DNA of 64,000 nt, taken from the NCBI RefSeq assembly GCF_009870125.1, contig NC_046679.1:30814001-30878000 (forward strand), read 5' to 3'. The position numbers were made by a program, and so were the translations under genes. This document shows positions 22,900-34,017 of the stretch, in pieces. Source of the DNA: Drosophila pseudoobscura (Eukaryota > Arthropoda > Insecta > Diptera > Drosophilidae). Position 1 is the stretch's first letter, and each line of letters begins with the position of its first letter. Under the pieces are notes generated by a model that worked only from the letters and a program-made list of their open reading frames with translations, did not search any database and was not told the DNA's origin.

Positions 22900-25800
22900 T
22901 ACAGGGATGATAGTTTATGAGTTTATATGTAGTGAATGATTTTGGATTGAACTAGGTAGTTGATTATTATTTTTGCGTAATTGTTGTTTGGGGTGGAGAT
23001 GTATTGAATGGGGTCGGTGTTATGGAATATTGTGGATTTTTGTAGAGAGAGTGTGGGGCATATGTATAGTATGTGTCTTATATCTATGGTTGGGTTGTGG
23101 CAGAGTGGGCATGCGTTGGAGGATGTTTTATCCATGTAGTGGGCATTGGTGAATCTTGTGTGCCCTAGTCTCAGTCTGTTTAGGATGACTTGGTGTTTTC
23201 TGTTAAGGTTGTTTATGTTTTTGGGGGGAGGATGAGTGGAAGATAGATTGATAACTTGTTGGTACCATGGGGAAGTCTTGGGGGGAATATTTTGCCTGTT
23301 AGAAAGTCTCGCTTGTTATCCAAGGTGTGTAAGTTGGCTTCGGATAGAAGGTTGTTAGTGGGTGTGGTGCGGAATGCACCCAGGGCGGCTCTTGTTGCTG
23401 CATTAATCGTAGTTTTCAGGCGGTTGAGCTGGGGAGGCAGAAGTCTACTTTTGATATGATTAGAGATTTCATAATTTGTACAAGTGTTGAGGTGTGGCAG
23501 TTGTATTTTAAGGACGAGAGGTGTTTGATAATGCCCAGTGGCTTGGAAAGGTCTATTTTGAATTTATTGATGTGCGAATTCCAGTTGTATCTGGAGTTGA
23601 GTGTGAGGCCTAGTAGTCTGAGTGAGCTGTTTTGGTTGATGGATGTGTTGCCAGTAAAGAATTTTGGTTTGCAGTTATGTATGCTTGCGACATATGTGTA
23701 GGAGTTTTGTCTTTGGAGAGGTCTGCTCCTGACTGAGTGCACCAGTTGTTTATTTGGTTGAGGATTGATTGGATGTCGGTTGTGGGGCTTTTCCTTTTGC
23801 TGTGTTGGATGATAAGGAGGTAGTCGTCAGCGCATGCAGTGAAGAGTGGGTTGTACGCTATAAGAAAAAGGATAAGTGAGATGGGGGAGCCTTGGGGTAT
23901 GTCGTTGGGCAGTGGGCCGGTGTTCGAGAGGTTAGAGCAACTTTTCACAAGAATTTTCCTGTTTGACATGAAGCTTATGACATATTGTAACATTCGTGGA
24001 CCTACTTTCCATTTTTTTAGTTGTTGAATGATGGAGTGGATTCCTATTTTGTCGAAAGCTTTGGTGAAGTCAAGGGATAGCTAGATGGTAGCTAGATGGT
24101 CTACGTAGAGTAGACTGTCTAGTACCGATTTGCGATTTGATTAAAGCCTAGTTGGCTGTTGTGAATTAGTTTGTTGTTCAAAACAAACCAACATAACATT
24201 TTTGCCACTATCTTATCGAGCGTTTTGGCTAGGCATGAGTTAAGTGATATAGGTCTGTGGGATTTAATGTCTGTTAGCGGTTTTTGTGGTTTTAGAATCG
24301 GGAGGACTAGGCTGAATTTGAGTCGAGTATTTTGTTAAAGTGGTCTATTATTCTGGTTTTAAGGGTGGGGGGTGCGTTTTTTATCATTGAGTAGGAGATG
24401 CGGTCGAGGCCGGCGGTGTTTCCTTTCAGGGAGTACAGTGCTGATGAGAATTCTATGAGTGTAATGTCCTTTTCGATTTCTAATGCTGGTGGAGTTGGGG
24501 TGTAGTTTATATGGGAGTCTGTGTGGGAGCTGTTCGTCCGGAATGTTGCGGAGAAATTACGATCGTGAGCTTCTTCTGACCACGTGTGGGCGAAGGAGTT
24601 GGCTATCTCGGTTTGGTTGGTTGTGTTTGTTTGGTGTGTGCGTTAAAGATATTGTGAATGTTTTTGACAGGGTAAAGTCCGCATAGTCGTCTGATGTTAC
24701 CCCATGTTGAGGATGTGTCTGAGGTAGGGTGTATTTGGGCTGTGAAATCAAGAATCGATTTCTGTTTAGCTTCTCTGATTGCTCTTTTGAATTTGGCATT
24801 TGCTTTTTTTTTGTATTCTATGTAGTTGGTGTTGTTTATGTCTCGTTTGAGTTTATTCCATTTTGTGGTTTTTGAACTTTTAAGGATTGCTAGTTCTTTG
24901 TTCCACCAGGGAACGGTACGGGGGAGGGAGAAAGTGGTGTTTTGGTGGATGGAAAGATGGGCGCTTTGGATTATTATTTTTTGTATTAGAGCGTTTTCGC
25001 TGTTGACGTTGTCGCTTGTTTGGGAAGTGGAGTTGAGTTTTAGGATGTGTTTTTGGTAGAGGTCCCAGTCGGCTCTTTTCAGTTTAAAGGACGGTTTTGA
25101 GGTAAATTTTGGGAGGGATGGGTTGTTGAAAAGGGAGATTAGTATGGGGACGTGGTCGCTACCGTGGAGGTCGTCTATTACTTCCCAGAGGAGTTCTGGA
25201 GCAATAGTTGCTAATGCTAGGGAGAGGTCAATGTGGGTGAATGTCTTGTGTGTTGAGAAGTGGGTGGGGAATTTGTTGTTTAGGAGGATGTAGTTTGAAT
25301 GATCTAAGAAGGAGGCTAAAGTTTTCGCTCTTAGGTTGGCTTTAGGTGAGCCCCAGTAGGGGTGCCAGCTGTTGCTAATGCTAGGGAGAGGTCAATGTGG
25401 GTGAATGTCTTGTGAATTTGGGAATTTGTTGTTTAGGAGGATGTAGTTTGAATGATCTAAGAAGGAGGCTAAAGTTTTCGCTCTTAGGTTGGCTTTAGGT
25501 GAGCCCCAGTAGGGGTGCCAGCTGTCAAAGTCTCCTAGGACTAGAGTGGGATCGTTTGTGGTTAGGGCTAGGACGTTATGTAGATTGCGGAAGTTGAAGG
25601 GTTTGTTAGGGGAGATGTATGCGGATATGATGTTCACTTTGGATTTTGATTTGATGTTGACACCCACAGCGTCAAAGTCGGAGTTGAGAGGAATTTTGTG
25701 TGGGATATGGAGTTGTGTATGAGAATGGCTGTGCCAACAAAAGTATTAAGCTGGTTATAGCTGCAGTATATTGAATAGTTGGTTGGAATAGGGAGATAGT

Positions 25801-25900
25801 TGGGGTTGGATATGTGGGTTTCTTGTAGGGCAACAGTTAGGGGGTTATATGCTTTAGTTGTTTTTGTAGCCGTGTATGTTCCATTGCATTATTTTAAGTT
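22900..25900 (-). pseudogene. LINE ORF2 (endonuclease-reverse transcriptase), disrupted
   Basis: On the minus strand ORF2 starts near 25900 with MQWNIHGYKNN, the typical APE-endonuclease opening, followed by ALQETH and, near 25530, LVLGDFDSWHPYWGS, with the catalytic Asp region. The reverse-transcriptase core shows IPQGSPIS and the metal-binding box as CADDYLLI (residues before ADD vary) at about 23800-23920. The C-terminus has CPLCHNPTIDIRHILYICP at about 23050-23110. The frame is broken by several shifts, and a block of about 160 bp (25206-25370) is repeated at once (25371-25524). I see no RNase H domain I could defend. Confidence 0.8.
25206..25524. repeat. Internal tandem duplication in the LINE endonuclease region
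   Basis: Two adjacent copies of roughly 155-165 bp begin with GTTGCTAATGCTAGGGAGAGG and end with GGGGTGCCAGCT; the second lacks about 10 bp near TGTCTTGTG. The duplication is local to this copy and disrupts the endonuclease frame. Confidence 0.9.
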
Positions 25901-25964
25901 GCATGCTAGTGATTGTATTTACTTCCAAGGGGCTTGAAATGAATGTTAATACTATTGTTATTAT

Positions 25965-28220
25965 TTAAAGATCTTCTTCGTTGTAGATTTGGTTAGAAAG
26001 GGAGTTGTTAGTTAGTGACGCTAGGTTTGTAGTTTTTGTTTTTTCGGATTTATCTTTTGCCTTGAGTGGCTTGGTGACTAGGTTGAGTTTGTCCTTTTCT
26101 TTAGTCCAGCTTCGGAGTTTGCGTTCGGTATCTGGGATGGTTTTTGTGTTTTTATACCCGATACTCAAAATGAGTATTGGGGTATATTAGATTTGTGGTA
26201 AAAGTGGATGTGTGTAACGTCCAGAAGGAATCGTTTTCGACACTATAAAGTATATATATTCTTGATCAGCATCAATAGCCGAGTCGATTGAGTCCTGTCT
26301 GTCTGTCCGTCCGTCCGTCTGTCCGTCCCCTTCAGCGCCTAATGCTCAAAGACTATAAGAGCTAGAGCAACGATGTTTTGGATCCAGACTTCTGTGATAT
26401 GTCACTGCTCCAAAAATATTTCAAAGCTTTGCCCCGCCCACTTCCGCCCCCACAAAGGGCGAAAATCTGTGGCATCCACAATTTCGACGATACGAGAAAA
26501 CTAAAAACGCAGAATCGTAGAAGATGACTATATCTTCTAGAGTGCAAAATCTGAACCAGATCGTATAATTATTACATCCAGAATCACGAAAACAATTTCA
26601 CTCTTTCTCGCTCTGTCTCACTCTAACACACAGGTTTCATGGTCGGTTTTGCCAATTGCAAAATATGAGTTCAAGGATCTCAGAACCTATAAGAGCCAGA
26701 GCAACCAAATTTGGTATCCACACTCCTGTGATATCGGACCTTGACCGTTTTGTGTCTAAATTCGCCACACCCCCTTCCGCCCCCGCAAAGGACGAAAATC
26801 TGAGGCAACCACAAATCTCAGAGACTATTAAGGCTAGAGTAACCAAATTTGGTACACTCACTCCTTTAAAGTGTCACTATAAAACGTATATCTCAGAATT
26901 TCGCCCCACCCCCATCCGCCCCCACAAAGGACGAAAATCTGTTGCATCCACAATATTGCAGATTTGAAAAAACTAAAAACGCAGAATCATAGATAATGAC
27001 CATATCTATTAGATTGCTGAATCTGGATCAGATCAGATCATTTTTATAGCCAAAAGGAACAAATCAATTTGCAGTGGCTACGCAGCGCCCGACGTCACGC
27101 TCAGACTGATTTTCTGTCTCTTTCGCACGCACTCTTTGTCGTGTCGTTAAATATTAGCGGCGTCTGCCGGAGGAGAGCCATACTGACTTAGTATCGGGTA
27201 TAACCGTAGAGTTGCGGTGTCCGCAGCAACTCACAACGTTCCCCCTCGTTGGTTTTAGTTATTTCCTCGAGGTCTGTGTCCATGGCCATTTCTTCTTGGG
27301 TGGGTTGCTGGATTGATTTGGATGGGTGTGTGTTTGAGTCTGAGATGTCTGCGTTGGGGGTCGATACTACTGTTTGTAATTTTGCAGCCATCTCGGCGTA
27401 TGGTGTGGTTTGGTGTGTGTTGCGTTGAAAATATATTTTTTTGCGGTTAAGAAGTCTACTTTCTCGGAGGATTTGATATTTGCAATCTCTATTTGCTTGA
27501 GGAATTCCGGGCATTTGGGGTCTAGTGGGCAGTGGTTGTTTTGGATGTTGATGTTATGTTTGCAGTTGCTGCAGAATTTGGGCTTGGAGCATAGATCGTC
27601 GTCGGCGGGGTGTACTTCGGAGCAGTTTTTGCAGATTTTGGGGTTTGTGCAGTATTTGGTTGGGTGGCCGAATTTCTGGCAATTATTGCATTTGAGGGGG
27701 CGAGGCGTTTGGGGGCGATCGTTTACTCGTTCGTATCCTATCATGATGCGTTGGGGGAGTGTTGGTGCATCGAATGTGAGGATGATCAGACCGGTTTCTT
27801 GGAGTAAGCCGTCTTTGTGTTTGTGAATTTTAGTTGCGTCAATGACCTTTTGAGTTTTGAGTTCGCTTTTGATGACTTCTATTTCTATGTTGCGTAAATC
27901 ATTGGAGTAGATGACACCTTTGGAGGAGTTAAGGGTTTTGTGATCAGATGCTATCACTGGAAAGTCGTGGAATTTTACGATTTTCAGGAGCTTTGATGCC
28001 TGTGTTGTTCCTTTTGTTTTAATGAGCAGTGAACCGTCCCTGATTTTTTTGACTGAGTCTACTTCACCTCCACTTTGAAATCTATGACTTTTTTAATAAT
28101 GAAGGGGGAAACGTTTTCGAAGGTTTTATTGTCTGTTCTGATTATTGTAATATATTTGGGTTCGAGAAACGATGATTTGTCCCACGGTGCGTGGAATTTG
28201 GGGTCTGGTGGTCGCGACAT
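25965..28220 (-). pseudogene. LINE ORF1 (CCHC zinc-knuckle protein), split by DINE-1
   Basis: On the minus strand the frame begins at ATG 28220 (MSRPPDPKFHAPWDKSS). It shifts once near 28075, then runs through a domain with three cysteine knuckles (CNNCQKFGHPTKYC, CKNCSEVHPADDDLC, CSNCKHNINIQNNHC) at about 27520-27690. It shifts again near 27400, and is interrupted by the DINE-1 at 27250; the tail resumes at 26148 and ends NEEDL with a stop at 25965. Three knuckles and this order are characteristic of I-factor-type ORF1 proteins, which coat the element RNA. It is non-functional here. Confidence 0.85.
26149..27250 (-). mobile_element. DINE-1/mini-me element, copy 1 (inside the LINE)
   Basis: A 1.1-kb non-coding element inserted in LINE ORF1, with LINE protein frame on both sides. 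On the minus strand it runs from AACGAGGGGGAACG to GGGTATAAAAA. Inside the ends lie subterminal inverted repeats TATACCCGATACT/AGTATCGGGTATA and a stem-loop near one end. It carries a GTCTGTCTGTCCGTCC (GTCY)n tract at about 26298-26330, the hallmark of mini-me/DINE-1 elements, which are non-autonomous Helitron/Helentron relatives. Its internal CCGCCCCCACAAAGG motif repeats several times. It resembles the obscura-group ISX/ISY helitrons, but I cannot confirm that. Confidence 0.8.
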
Positions 28221-28424
28221 TTCAGGTAGGCTAGGGCTGACGGCCGCTGCACTTAATGTTCTAACTGTTCGTTAGGTGTGTTTGTTTTTGGTTTTTTTGG
28301 GAGTTTGCTTTGTGCACTTGAATGTTGTTGTGTTAGGTTTTGTGCGTTGGATTTCGGTGTGCTCGCTGTTGGTTACATTTGGCGCGTCTTTACTTGACGG
28401 AGTATAGACTGAGACTGTGATATG

Positions 28425-28433
28425 AATTGTCAT
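28425..28433 (+). repeat. Target-site duplication of the LINE, right copy
   Basis: AATTGTCAT, identical to 22671-22679; it marks the 5' limit of the LINE and indicates a near full-length insertion. Confidence 0.75.
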
Positions 28434-29352
28434 ATTTTATACATTTTAATCAGACTTTTGTAAAAACCAAATTTGTTATATACATTGTATATATTGATCA
28501 TTCATATCACTATGGCATTTTCCAGCGAAATCTATTTTACATAAGTCGCAGTAAGAATTTTAAATTGTTTTAGCCTTCACTGGCTTTAGTTTCACTCACA
28601 TAATCACAAACTATCGGGGAGTTTAGCTTAGAACCTATTGCTAATTTGATGTCGGAAAACTTAATTATAAAACAATGAACACGAACAAGATTCAGATAGC
28701 TACTAAGCAATGCCATTTAAATTTATGGAAGATTTCAAGCATAGGGAATGGAAAATAAATGCATTTCCTACGCTTTAGCACTGTTTAAATTGAGTAATTA
28801 ACTGAAATAAGATTAAAGTTGTTTTCTATTTGTCACACTTGAATTTTATAATGTTTATGCAGCAGAAATGTCTTCACTGGGAGTGCAACGTCCTCGATTT
28901 TAAGACAGTCAATTTCGTGTAGTTCCTTTCGTAACCATTTAAGGTACACTTCTGGTGGGAAACATACAAGTTTTCGGCGAAAAAACTGAAAGATCGCCAA
29001 AGCTGCATGTTTAAGTGACTTTAAAAAGACAAAACCACATAGAAAACAAGGCTAGTGGGAAAAATAAATAAAATTATGAGCTTCACTACTGCCTTTTAAA
29101 ATATTATAGCGGTTACCACGAACCACTTACCAAAGTACGGATAATCCTTTCTTTTCGACTTTATACAGTACTTTGGTATAACTATGGAAACAATGCGAAT
29201 GCAATGAAACAATTGATATTAAATCTGAAAGAATAGCTATCTGGAATGTAAACCCCAGGCATGCAAATACTCCAATGACCAGGAAAACTTGTCTATATAT
29301 GTATATATATATATACTATATATATATATACTATTGGTTCAATCAAATCCAA
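28434..29352. other. Unassigned 0.9-kb spacer at the duplication junction
   Basis: AT-rich DNA between the LINE and the second DINE-1. It matches neither flank of the duplicated segment and no gene or known repeat I can recognise. A TATATA tract lies at about 29294-29333. With 30459-30496 it appears to be filler at the tandem-duplication breakpoint, possibly a fragment of another transposon. Confidence 0.55.
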
Positions 29353-30458
29353 AACGAGGGGGAACGTTGTGAGTTGCTGCGGACACCGCAACTCTACGGT
29401 TATACCCGATACTAAGTCAGTATGGCTCTCCTCCGGCAGACGGCGCAAATATTAAACGACACGACAAAGAGTGCGTGCGAGAGAGACAGAAAATCAGTCT
29501 GTGCGTGACGTCGGGCGCTGCGTAGCCACTGCAAATTGATTTGTTCCTGTTGGCTATAAAAATTATCTGATCTGATCCAGACTCAGCAATCTGATAGATA
29601 TGGTCATTCTCTATGATTCTGCGTTTTTAGTGTTCTCGAATCTGCAATATTGTGGATGCAACAGATTCTCGTCCTTTGTGGGGGCGGAAGGGGGTGGGGC
29701 GAAATTCTGAGATATACGTTTTATAGTGAGATCTAACAGAAGTGCGGATACCAAATTTGGTTACTCTAGCCTTAATAGTCTCTGAGATTTGTGGTTGCCC
29801 CAGATTTTCGTCCTTTGCGGGGGCGGAAGGGGGTGCGGCGAAATTTGGACACAAAACGGTCAAGGTCCGATATCATAGGAGTGTGAATACCAAATTTGGT
29901 TGCTCTAGCTCTTATGGGTTCTGAGATCCTTGAACTCATTTTTTGCAATTGCAAAACCGACCATGAAACCTGTGTGTTAGAGTGAGACAGAGCGAGAAAG
30001 AGTGAAATTGTTTTCGTGATTCTGGCTATAATAATTATAGGATCTGGCTCAGATTTTGCACTCTAGAAGATATAGTCATCTTCTACGATTCTGCGTTTTT
30101 AGTTTTCTCGTATCGTCGAAATTGTGGATGCCACAGATTTTCGCCCTTTGTGGGGGCGGAAGTGGGCGGGGCAAAGCTTTGAAATATTTTTGTAGCAGTG
30201 ACATATCACAGAAGTCTGGATCCAAAACATCGTTGCTCTAGCTCTTATAGTCTTTGAGCACTAGGCGCTGAAGGGGACGGACAGACGGACGGACAGACGG
30301 ACAGACAGACATGACTCAATCGACTCGGCTATTGATGCTGATCAAAAATATATATGCTTTATGGGGTCGGAAACGATTCCTTCTGGACGTTACACACATC
30401 CACTTTTACCACAAATCTAATATACTCCAATACTCATTTTGAGTATCGGGTATAAAAA
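29353..30458 (+). mobile_element. DINE-1/mini-me element, copy 2 (inverted relative to copy 1)
   Basis: It is collinear with copy 1 along its whole length but lies on the opposite strand: starts AACGAGGGGGAACG, contains the CGGACAGACGGACGG (GTCY)n tract near 30280-30310, and ends with the stem-loop ACTCATTTTGAGTATCGGGTATAAAAA. High similarity between the copies implies recent activity. Flanking bases differ from copy 1, which defines the element ends. Confidence 0.8.
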
Positions 30459-30496
30459 TGGACCACAACTGAATATGATCGAGTATTGAGTCGAGT

Positions 30497-33400
30497 CTGT
30501 GGGGTGTTGCCGGCTAACCTTTGTTCTTTTGCGTGCGTGCGATCTCACGCTCGATCTCAGCAATCTTCTCTAGGATGCCCATGGTGTTGTTGCTGACGCG
30601 AGGGTCTGTGGGCAGAGCATTCAATTAACACAAACACAATTTCTTTGCCTTGTATTATTTTAGCCAGCAGAGCGGGGCCCCAGGGATGCAGAGTGATTGA
30701 GTGGGTGGGTGTGCAGCCCTCGAACAGCTGTTCTTTGTCTGGCCTGGCCGCCTGGCAACTCTGCGAGCTATCGATAACGCTTATCGCGGCGCACTTTTAA
30801 ATTGGATTAATTGTACTTTATTTATTTAAAAAAACTCATAAAATATACACAAATACACATGTAAATACTGTGTTACCATTACAAGAAACCCCACAACACG
30901 TAAATTACGATTAATTACAATAGTGACATCGAGACAAATAGAGTGAGAGAGAGAGAGTTAAAGGAATCGCATTTTGCAGGCCGCGGCGGCCAAAAAAACC
31001 AAACCGCAGCTGCTGCTTCTACCCGCTCCTGTCCTATTGCGATTAGCGATTAGCATAGTAACCATGACCATGGTTACCCATGAACTCCGTCCAACGTTGT
31101 GCGTCCAGGGGATCCAGCTCGGAGCAGACCTCGCCCGGCTGCAGCGATCGGCAGGTGCAGGTGATCCCAATGCGGGTCACAATCAACTGCGACTCGTACT
31201 TGGGCAGAGCGGGCTCCGAGTCCACCAGCCGCTCGTTGAGGCACTGCTTGAGGAACTGTTTGCGCAAAACGCGCAAATTATCGATGGTATAGCCTGCAAA
31301 ATAGACAATAACAATATACAGATTTCACTTTCTTTCCTATGATCTCACTTTTATAGGCGCTGATCTTCTCCTCCACGCAGCTGAGATCCTGGGGGGAGAA
31401 CAGCGGCGGATAGGCCTCCGATTCGCGTATGTTGAGCACAAAGGCAAAGTCCAGTGACGAGCTGGCATTGCCCAGGGCCTTCAGCAGAACCCCAGTGGAG
31501 GAAATGGAGGCCAAATACCAATCGGACTCCTCTGCTCCTCCCTCCTCGCCGGCCGCTGTGGTGGCCCTGGAGGAGGTCTCTTCGCGTCGCTGACGCTTGC
31601 GTCGCCGACGGCTCTTCTGGGCCGCCACCGCCGCCGCCTCTACGGCCTGCTCCCTGGCCTCGTTGTCCAGCTCCAGATCCCAAAGGCTGAGCGGCGACTG
31701 GGCGGACAGAGGCAGACTGGTGGTGGGGGTGCTAGTGGTGCTTGTGCTGTCGAGGCTGCCGCTGCGCACGTCCCGATTGCTGCCGCTGGGATATTTGCTG
31801 CGCAAATGGATGGGACGATCGTTCTCCATCAGCTGAGGCACTTCGTCGTTGTACACCATCTCGTATTCCTCCGGCACGCGCATCGAATTGGGGCTATCTG
31901 GCGGTAGTGGCAGTGGCACCTGCTCGTAGTCCTTCTGCGGGGTGTGGTGAGTGGAATCGGCATGTATCTGAATAATCAATCTGTACTTACAAACTCCTTG
32001 GGATAGACACCACCTCCGAAGGGGGGAATCTCGTTGGGCAGCAGCTCCTGCAGCTGCTGATCCAGCAGCGGATTGTGCTTGTGATGCTTGCGCTTCACCG
32101 TCTGCTCCGCCTCGGCCACTTGGCGCAGGAGCTGCTCCCGATTGGCCAGCAGCTTCTTGAGCAGCTTCGGGTGCTTGAGCGGTGACTGCTTGCCGGCTGG
32201 AGCCGGTCGCTGTGTGCGATTCAGCTGAACCTCCAGATCGTCGGTGCTGAAGAGCACCGCTCCTGGCGGCTCAATGTGCCGGGCAATCGCATAGAGCTTC
32301 AGCACCGTGGATTCATTGTAGCGAAGGCGACAGGTGTCCGCCCGGGCCTGCAGGATGATGTCGCTGTCCGGCACGAACTCGTAGGCATCCCGCGCATTGG
32401 GTTTATTGCGGCACTGGATCTGCCAGTGCAGGAAGAAGTCTCCCCCGAAGCTCTGCGAAATGGAGACTCCCCCGAGGAGACTGTTCGCCCCACCGGCATC
32501 CGTCATCATGGCGTTGAGCAGGGGCTGTCCTGTGCGTCCGTCCAGGATGGTGGTCTGCGAGTAGTAGTAGACGGGGAAGCCCGGTCCCGAGTTGTACTTG
32601 ACCATGAAATCGGTGACATTGTCGTGGTTGAAGTGGCCCGGCACGATGGCACTCACGCACTCGCTGGCGGGGAAGGTGTAGTTCCAAATGACGCTGTAGT
32701 TGGCACCGTTGAAGGCGTAGACGGTGCTGTTGAAGGCGGCCACCACCACATCGGAGATGCCGTCTCCATTGAGATCGGTGAGTACGGCAGGGACCATCAG
32801 ACCCGATCCCGGCTGCTGGTAGAGCGGCGTGAAATGCTTCTCACTCGTGTGGGCCATCAACGAGTGCAGGCGGAGGGAGTAGACTCCTCCGGGGGTGTTC
32901 TGGCCACCCGTGAGGATCAGCAGGACATCGGTGCCGTCCGCCTGGGTGAGCAGTTGGATGGGCACGAACATCTCCTCGCGGTAGGGCGTGGGGATGCTGC
33001 GGATGACCTTGCCCGTCTTCCCGGAGATCAGCTTGATGTGCCCCGCCTTGGACTCTTCGCGCTCCTCCAGATGGGCGGCAATCAGCTCGGGAACTGCATC
33101 GCCATCCAGATCGCGAAGAACATTGATCGTATAGAGATCCATGACAATGGGGGAATTGGTCTCCACCTCCAGCTCACGAAAGTGCCAGATGACCGAGCCA
33201 GTGCGTCCATTGATGGCATAAATCATCTAACAAAAGGGATTTCCGGTAATGATTCAGCCACGAAAAGACTTTAATAATGCTCACCCCCAGTCTTCCAGCT
33301 GCCACACAATCCGTGCCGCCATCCCCGTCCACATCGGCGCTGCAGTGCAGCGAGAAGACATTGGCCACGCTCCAGGACTGCCACAGAATGGAGCCATCCC

Positions 33401-34017
33401 TGCCATTAAGGGCCACCACACCGCCCTCGCAGGGAACCTCGTCCTCGCCCTGGGAGGACTTGCATCTGGGCAGGGGTATGCCCTCGTAGTGGATGTTGTC
33501 GTCCACGCCATAGCCAAAGATCACATCCTGGACGCCATCCCCGTTCAGATCCGCCGCTCGCAGCGGACTCTCGCTGTTCATGCGCGCCAGGCTGCGTGTC
33601 CAGCGCTTCTGGACACTGATCTGAGTGCAGGGCACGAACTCGCTGCCCAAACTGCTCCCATAACCGATGCTGGAGGAGGCTCCGCCAGCGGTACCGACGG
33701 AAGAGATGCCCGACAGCTGGTTGGGATCCTCGCGCCACCAGTGGCGGATCCTCTGCAGCGGCAGGGGGAAGAGCGTGAGCATGAGGGCGGCGAGGCTGAG
33801 CAGGGCACAGATCACGGTGAAGGCGGCCAGAGCATAGCAGAAGGGCTCGCAGCAGCGGCCGCAGCGTCGTCGCTTGTGCAGCTTCATGATGGGAGCGGAG
33901 GATCCCGAGCTGGAAACGGAACCCGAGCTGTGTTTTCGTCGTGGCGCCATCAGGGGGCGTTTCAGGCCCTGCTCTTCGCTGCGCTAAAGGTGGATACAAT
34001 GGGCTTATTATGGATGC
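30497..34017. repeat. Segmental tandem duplication, right unit
   Basis: The right-hand copy of the 19857-22670 segment. It holds an orphan DRG2 exon 1 with its DRE promoter and the complete downstream exons of the intact FAM234-like gene. Homology begins at CTGTGGGGTGTTGCC and stops at GGATGCATAT, after which the right side runs on into the true first exon of the gene. Confidence 0.93.
30519..30582 (-). pseudogene. Orphan copy of DRG2 exon 1
   Basis: All 64 nt of the DRG2 first exon (21 codons plus one base, [11 protein letters not shown]...) are kept, with the start codon and the GTTAGC donor. Only a short piece of intron 1 follows before homology ends at 30497; beyond it lie 38 bp of filler and the DINE-1. 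The promoter DRE (30769-30776) is intact. It therefore could drive transcripts reading into the transposon cluster, but it cannot encode a GTPase. Confidence 0.88.

Larger units (their letters stand above)
22680..28424 (-). mobile_element. I-clade non-LTR retrotransposon, decayed, with nested DINE-1
   Basis: A LINE-type element on the minus strand, about 4.6 kb without the nested insert. The 3' end is a (TAA)n tail (plus-strand ATT repeats, about 22680-22700), diagnostic of the I group. ORF1 is a nucleic-acid-binding protein with CCHC knuckles; ORF2 has an endonuclease, a reverse transcriptase and a C-terminal CPLC...H...C knuckle. It is bracketed by AATTGTCAT target-site duplications. Both ORFs carry frameshifts, ORF2 has an internal tandem duplication, and ORF1 is split by a DINE-1, so this copy is dead. 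It sits at the junction between the two units of the segmental duplication. Confidence 0.92.

Noticed and set aside
26298..26330. CRISPR-like or satellite array
   Set aside because: The GTCY tract is the known internal microsatellite of mini-me/DINE-1; there are no spacers and this is an animal genome.
22680..28424. Telomeric HeT-A/TART-type element as the identity of the LINE
   Set aside because: The 3' end is a TAA repeat with a 9-bp target-site duplication in ordinary euchromatic sequence, and ORF1 has I-type knuckles, so an I-clade insertion fits better.
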